DNA of 8,869 nucleotides, from positions 1 to 8,869 of the forward strand of contig CAJXDJ010000026.1 in NCBI GenBank assembly GCA_913052045.1, in the 5' to 3' direction. The translations under genes were made by a program, and so were the position numbers. Shown one piece after another: positions 5,424-8,869 of this stretch. Origin of the DNA: an uncultured Dehalococcoidia bacterium (GTDB taxonomy: Bacteria > Chloroflexota > Dehalococcoidia > Lucifugimonadales > GCA-2712585). The notes under the pieces are model-generated. The model was not told the DNA's origin. It did no database searches and saw only the letters and a list, made by a program, of their open reading frames with translations. Positions within the stretch are counted from its first letter, which is position 1. Each line of letters begins with the position of its first letter.

Positions 5424-6704
5424 ATGAAAAAACTCGATAAAAAAGGATTAAACGCGATTCTACGTAGGGCTGTTGTAGAAATTATCGTTGAAAAAGAGTT
5501 TGTGCGGCTTCTACAGTCAGGAAAGCCCTTACGACTTAAAATGGGGTTTGATCCAAGTCGTCCGGACATTCATTTGGGTCACGTTGTTGGTTTGAGAAAG
5601 CTGAGGCAGCTTCAGGATCTGGGGCATAAGGTTATATTGATTGTTGGGGATTGGACAGCCCAAATAGGGGATCCTAGTGGTCAAACAATTACTAGACCTA
5701 TGTTGACCCATCAGGAGGCCATGGATAACGCCCAGAGTTATATGGAGCAGTTTTTTAAGGTGGTGGATCCACATAAGACTGAAACTGTGTTACAAAGCGA
5801 GTGGTTCGGTAAATTTACGTTGACTGATGTCATAGATTTAACCCGGAGGTTTACCGTTGCTCAGTTCCTTGAACGAGACGATTTCTCTAAGAGATTTAGT
5901 CAGCATAAACCTATAGCTATCACCGAATTTCTCTATCCTCTACTGCAGGGTTATGATTCTGTAGCAATCCGTTCAGAAGTAGAGTTTGGTGGGACAGACC
6001 AAAAGTTCAACTTGCTTTTAGGCCGACAGCTTCAGGAGAAGATGGGCCAGGTACCGCAACACTGTTTCATGATGCCTATGTTGGTTGGGACAGATGGTGT
6101 TAAAAAAATGAGTAAAAGTTTGGACAACTATATAGGTATTGATGAACCTCCTGAAGATATATACGGAAAGTTAATGTCAATTAATGATGAATTAATCATC
6201 ACCTATTTTGATTTTCTTACAGATATATCTGCCAATGAATTGGAAGATATAAAGAGATCTTTAGGTGGAGGGACCATAAACCCGATTGGACTTAAGAAAG
6301 AGTTGGCTTTAAACATTACGAGCCAGTTTTATTCGAAAAATGAGACTAGGAAAGCCCAAGAACTTTTTGAGCAAATCAGCCAGCATCGGTTAGCACCATC
6401 AGATATTCCACAAATAGGTTTTAAGTTAGATGGAGATGGTGCCGAATTCATGTTTGTTCCCCTAAACCAAGATAATATGGGTAAAAAGAAATCATTAATT
6501 AGTATAGACCGTTGTGTTGACGCTTCTAGTTTTCTTATTCAGATGGGTTTGGTCAAATCTAAAGCCGAAGGCAAACGACTGATGTCCCAAGGCGCTATAG
6601 AAATTAACCAAGAAAGGTTTGATCAAAAGGTGTTTTTAGTAGAAGACGGTATGGTTATTAAGGTGGGACGCCGCTGTTTTGTAAGACTTGTAGCAATGGA
6701 GTAA
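5424..6704 (+). CDS. tyrS: Tyrosyl-tRNA synthetase (TyrZ-like form)
   Basis: Charges tRNA-Tyr with tyrosine in the cytoplasm. The 426-residue protein is a class I synthetase. It has the HIGH-type signature HLGH (residues 50-53) within GFDPSRPDIHLGHVVG, the tyrosine-pocket segments TEFLYPLLQGYDS and EFGGTDQKFN, and KMSKS at 228-232. A C-terminal S4 RNA-binding domain begins near residue 356 (ISIDRCVDASSFLIQMGL) and runs to the end. The FGGTDQKFN wording and overall length fit the TyrZ/TyrS2 branch rather than the E. coli TyrS branch. It follows ribF by 2 bp, with a weak GGA ribosome binding site inside the ribF end, so translation is probably coupled. No T-box leader can exist in such a gap. 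Confidence 0.96.
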   Translation: MKKLDKKGLNAILRRAVVEIIVEKEFVRLLQSGKPLRLKMGFDPSRPDIHLGHVVGLRKLRQLQDLGHKVILIVGDWTAQIGDPSGQTITRPMLTHQEAMDNAQSYMEQFFKVVDPHKTETVLQSEWFGKFTLTDVIDLTRRFTVAQFLERDDFSKRFSQHKPIAITEFLYPLLQGYDSVAIRSEVEFGGTDQKFNLLLGRQLQEKMGQVPQHCFMMPMLVGTDGVKKMSKSLDNYIGIDEPPEDIYGKLMSINDELIITYFDFLTDISANELEDIKRSLGGGTINPIGLKKELALNITSQFYSKNETRKAQELFEQISQHRLAPSDIPQIGFKLDGDGAEFMFVPLNQDNMGKKKSLISIDRCVDASSFLIQMGLVKSKAEGKRLMSQGAIEINQERFDQKVFLVEDGMVIKVGRRCFVRLVAME

Positions 6705-6710
6705 GTTTAA

Positions 6711-7817
6711 GTGAAATACCAGAGGGAACAACAAAACTTACGTATCCCTGGACCTGTACCTTGTCCTCCAGAGGTTATAGACGCACAGACTCGTCCGCTT
6801 ATTGATCATAGAAGCGAGGAGTTTGCTCATATGCTTAAGAGCATCGTGAGACGACTTAAGAGGATATTTCTGACAGAAAATGATGTTTTCATATTGACAT
6901 CTTCTGGGACTGGAGCGTTAGAAGCCTCTTTAGTAAATACCCTTTCACCTGGGGATAAAATCCTAGCTGTTGTAACAGGATTTTTCGGACAGCGGTACTC
7001 TGATATGGCTAAAGCTCTTTTGATCGATGTACAGGAACTTCAGTTTGAATGGGGTCGAGATGTTGACATAGAAATTCTACGAAAGACCTTAGTGGCTCAC
7101 CCGGATATCAAGGCTGTATTAGTAACACATAATGAAACTTCGACGGGAGTTACCAATGATTTGGAATCGATATCTCGTGTGGTCAAGAAAGAGTTCGGGA
7201 AATTGTTGTTGGTGGACGCAGTGAGTAGTTTAGGCTCAGTCGAACTCAAAACGGATGAGTGGGAGTGTGATGTGGTTGTTGCAGGATCCCAGAAAGGGCT
7301 GCTAACCCCACCTGGCCTTGCGGTAATTAGCTTTAGTGAATCTGCATGGTGTGCCTATGAAAAATGCTGTATGCCAAAGTATTACAATGACTTAGGGTTA
7401 TTTAGAACCTTTATGGCTCTCGGACAAACCGCATTTACGCCAGCCATCTCGCTCCTCTATGCGCTAGACAAAGCTTTAGAACTTATCCTTAGTGAAGGGC
7501 TAGTTTCTTTCATAGATATGCAACGTGAACAGGCCTTTATGATTAGATCGAAGGTGAGATTATTAGGCATGGAATTATTGGCAGAAGATCGATGTGCTTC
7601 GCATAGTGTTACTGCTGTTAAAGTTCCTAAGAATGTTGATGCTGATGACTTGGTAGATTTGCTTCGAGAAGAATTCGGGATAGTGGTTGGTAGGGGCCAA
7701 GGGAGGCTTAAGGGAAAACTTTTTCGGGTGGGCCATATTGGGAAGGTGCCGGAACAAGAAATTCAAGACTTGGTAGTTGGTCTCTCGTCGGCTTTGACAA
7801 GAGTTATATCTAAATGA
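6711..7817 (+). CDS. Class V PLP aminotransferase, alanine/serine-glyoxylate type
   Basis: A fold-type I pyridoxal-phosphate enzyme of the alanine-glyoxylate / serine-glyoxylate aminotransferase family, 368 residues (normal length). Seen in sequence: an N-terminal RIPGPVPCPPEV segment typical of the family; the phosphate-binding turn SSGTGALEA; NETSTGV; Asp169 in LLVDAVSSLG, which holds the pyridine nitrogen; and Lys195 in AGSQKGL, the Schiff-base lysine. A C-terminal GRGQGRLKGKLFRVGHIG motif carries the substrate carboxylate-binding Arg. The start is GTG at 6711, supported by GGAG (6698-6701) with 9 nt spacing and by the N-terminal motif fit. It lies 6 bp after tyrS, so it is probably the last gene of the ribF-tyrS unit. 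Likely substrates are alanine, serine or phosphoserine with glyoxylate or a 2-oxo acid; sequence alone does not choose. Some organisms lacking a standard SerC appear to use members of this family in serine synthesis. Confidence 0.9.
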   Translation: MKYQREQQNLRIPGPVPCPPEVIDAQTRPLIDHRSEEFAHMLKSIVRRLKRIFLTENDVFILTSSGTGALEASLVNTLSPGDKILAVVTGFFGQRYSDMAKALLIDVQELQFEWGRDVDIEILRKTLVAHPDIKAVLVTHNETSTGVTNDLESISRVVKKEFGKLLLVDAVSSLGSVELKTDEWECDVVVAGSQKGLLTPPGLAVISFSESAWCAYEKCCMPKYYNDLGLFRTFMALGQTAFTPAISLLYALDKALELILSEGLVSFIDMQREQAFMIRSKVRLLGMELLAEDRCASHSVTAVKVPKNVDADDLVDLLREEFGIVVGRGQGRLKGKLFRVGHIGKVPEQEIQDLVVGLSSALTRVISK

Positions 7818-7839
7818 TATCTGGAGAAATGAGCATTAT

Positions 7840-7874
7840 AAAAACCTGAATTTGTTATTCAAGATCAGGTTTTT
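7840..7874. terminator. Bidirectional rho-independent-like terminator between convergent genes
   Basis: AAAAACCTGA (7840-7849) and TCAGGTTTTT (7865-7874) are exact reverse complements around a 15-nt loop. Each strand reads A-tract, stem, T-tract, so it can end transcripts from both sides. An alternative inner stem, TGAAT/ATTCA (7847-7851 with 7857-7861), gives a tighter hairpin. The stem is short in GC, so strength is uncertain. The stop codon of the minus-strand gene (7865-7867) lies inside the stem. Confidence 0.75.
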
Positions 7875-8869
7875 GTGGTCTCGTTTAGTAAATTAATAGT
7901 AAGGCCTGTTGGTAGTTTTGGGGCAAAGAAAGTCGACTTGCGTGGGAGCCTTTCTCCGTGATCTACAATCTCCTCGAATAGTTCCATCGAGATAGCATTC
8001 AGAAGGAAAGCTATCTGATATTGCCCCGATTTAACCAAATCGATTGCTTCGACTTCATTGTGCAGCCAGGTTACATGGGCATCAACAGTGTCACCCAGTA
8101 CATCTTCTAATATCAGTTTTTCTAGGAGCCATGTCTCAAATTTTGCTATGGGGCCTTTATTTCTCGGAACAGATCCTGGCTTTAATGTAAGGATTCTTGG
8201 AGAAGCGTTGTTATCAAAGAGTCCGAGTACAGGTTGAGTTGCTCCGCGCTTTACAATTTCTTTTACTAAACTTGTCGGATGTACATCGTCTCCATCTGCC
8301 GGTGCCTCAATCTGAAATAATGCTTGGACCTTGTTCCGAATAGCATTGAGTTGACTTTCGTTAAGTCCCTTGATTACACGGTGATAGGGTAAAACAGAGA
8401 ATCCTGGATCATCGAATTCCACCAGGTAAGCCATAGTAAAATTCAACGGGTGGTTTGGACCACAGCCTACACCATATTTTGACTTGTAGTTTAGGGCTGT
8501 TTCATATCTATGATGCCCATCTGCTATATATAGGCGCTTACACTTCATAGCTTCTTGAATTGCTTGTATAGTAGCTCCATCGTTGATGCGCCAGAGGCTA
8601 TAGGTGTTTTGAGAATTATCGGAAAGAGACAAGTCTGGGGGGGTGCTACACAGAGAGTTGAGGACAGGAACAATCCTTTTTTCAGTATCGCGATACAAAA
8701 GCATAATATGGCTAAAGTTTGAATGGCAGTGTTCCATTAACGAGAACCGGTCGGTTTTAGCCTTTTTTTGGGTAAATTCATGAGGTAGCACGATTTTGTT
8801 TTCATAATCCTCTAATTTGAGACCAGCCATAAGCCCTAAACTCGACTTAATACTATTTCCTGAGTGAAA
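7865..8869 (-). CDS. DUF1015 family protein (5' end beyond right edge)
   Basis: The minus-strand frame is open from the right edge to TGA at 7867-7865; 334 codons are visible. It matches the conserved layout of DUF1015 proteins: a GL(M/V)A..KLEDYE segment, then LPHEFT, the LLYRD segment, SLWRIND, the strongly conserved LYIADGHHRYETAL motif with paired His, and AYLVEFDDPGFSVLPYHRV. Full members are about 400-450 residues and begin with an N-terminal region (AP.YDV type) of roughly 100 residues that is not here. The internal ATG at 8830 is therefore not the real start; coding continues through 8869 (FHSGNSIKSSLGL before that Met). The biochemical function is not established to my knowledge. The family is often seen next to serine-pathway genes, and a convergent aminotransferase is the neighbour here. 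Family assignment is confident, role is not. Confidence 0.88.
   Translation of the reverse strand, partial: FHSGNSIKSSLGLMAGLKLEDYENKIVLPHEFTQKKAKTDRFSLMEHCHSNFSHIMLLYRDTEKRIVPVLNSLCSTPPDLSLSDNSQNTYSLWRINDGATIQAIQEAMKCKRLYIADGHHRYETALNYKSKYGVGCGPNHPLNFTMAYLVEFDDPGFSVLPYHRVIKGLNESQLNAIRNKVQALFQIEAPADGDDVHPTSLVKEIVKRGATQPVLGLFDNNASPRILTLKPGSVPRNKGPIAKFETWLLEKLILEDVLGDTVDAHVTWLHNEVEAIDLVKSGQYQIAFLLNAISMELFEEIVDHGERLPRKSTFFAPKLPTGLTINLLNETTKT

Noticed and set aside
8828..8830. ATG at 8830 as the start of the DUF1015 gene
   Set aside because: The frame stays open to the right edge with family-like residues, and about 100 N-terminal residues of the family would otherwise be missing.
1..8869. CRISPR array, insertion sequence or prophage
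   Set aside because: No regularly spaced direct repeats, transposase or integrase frames, or terminal inverted repeats were seen; the HTH motif alone is not evidence of a phage.

Overview
The window joins two unrelated-looking blocks. The right block (about 670 to the end) reads as ordinary bacterial chromosome, moderately AT-rich, with tightly packed genes: the 3' part of an NADH-binding, NuoF/FdsB-type formate dehydrogenase subunit, then a full formate dehydrogenase catalytic subunit, ribF, tyrS and a class V aminotransferase, all on the + strand. A convergent DUF1015 gene runs in on the minus strand from beyond the right edge. The left block (1 to about 670) is read on the minus strand and holds the last ~57 residues of a SPOR-domain protein, a short signal-peptide-like reading frame, and a predicted helix-turn-helix plus Wzz-type (polysaccharide chain-length determinant) protein running off the left edge.

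The most solid result is that the formate dehydrogenase is a selenoprotein. Its frame is interrupted only by an in-frame TGA (2641-2643), exactly where this family has its catalytic Cys/Sec. A stem-loop with a GGTTT loop starts 18 nt after the TGA, the geometry of a bacterial SECIS element. The gene should therefore be read as one 923-residue protein, with the NuoF-like subunit next to it as the NAD(P)H-side partner. Together they would interconvert formate and CO2 with NAD(P)H; the organism must have selenocysteine machinery (selABCD), not seen here.

The second main result is the junction near 655-675. To its right the NuoF-type gene starts abruptly without its N-terminal half; to its left a minus-strand SPOR gene also lacks its 5' part. 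Two genes truncated at their 5' ends and abutting head to head suggest either a true inversion/translocation breakpoint or a chimeric join from amplification or assembly. Statements linking the left block to the right one should be treated with caution.

The middle of the right block is housekeeping: a bifunctional flavokinase/FAD synthetase and tyrosyl-tRNA synthetase 2 bp apart, then a PLP aminotransferase 6 bp later, probably one transcription unit ending at a bidirectional terminator (7840-7874) shared with the convergent DUF1015 gene. The aminotransferase and DUF1015 protein may both relate to serine/glycine metabolism, but this is inference.

Taxonomy cannot be settled by eye. A ribF-tyrS pair, a TyrZ-like TyrS and a GTG-started AGAT-type aminotransferase would fit a Chloroflexota (Dehalococcoidia/SAR202-like) genome, held at low confidence. 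The Wzz/SPOR block and its heptanucleotide repeats look more like a Gram-negative didermic bacterium, again a weak impression. No tRNA, rRNA, CRISPR array or insertion sequence was recognised, and there is no gene-free stretch over 300 bases.
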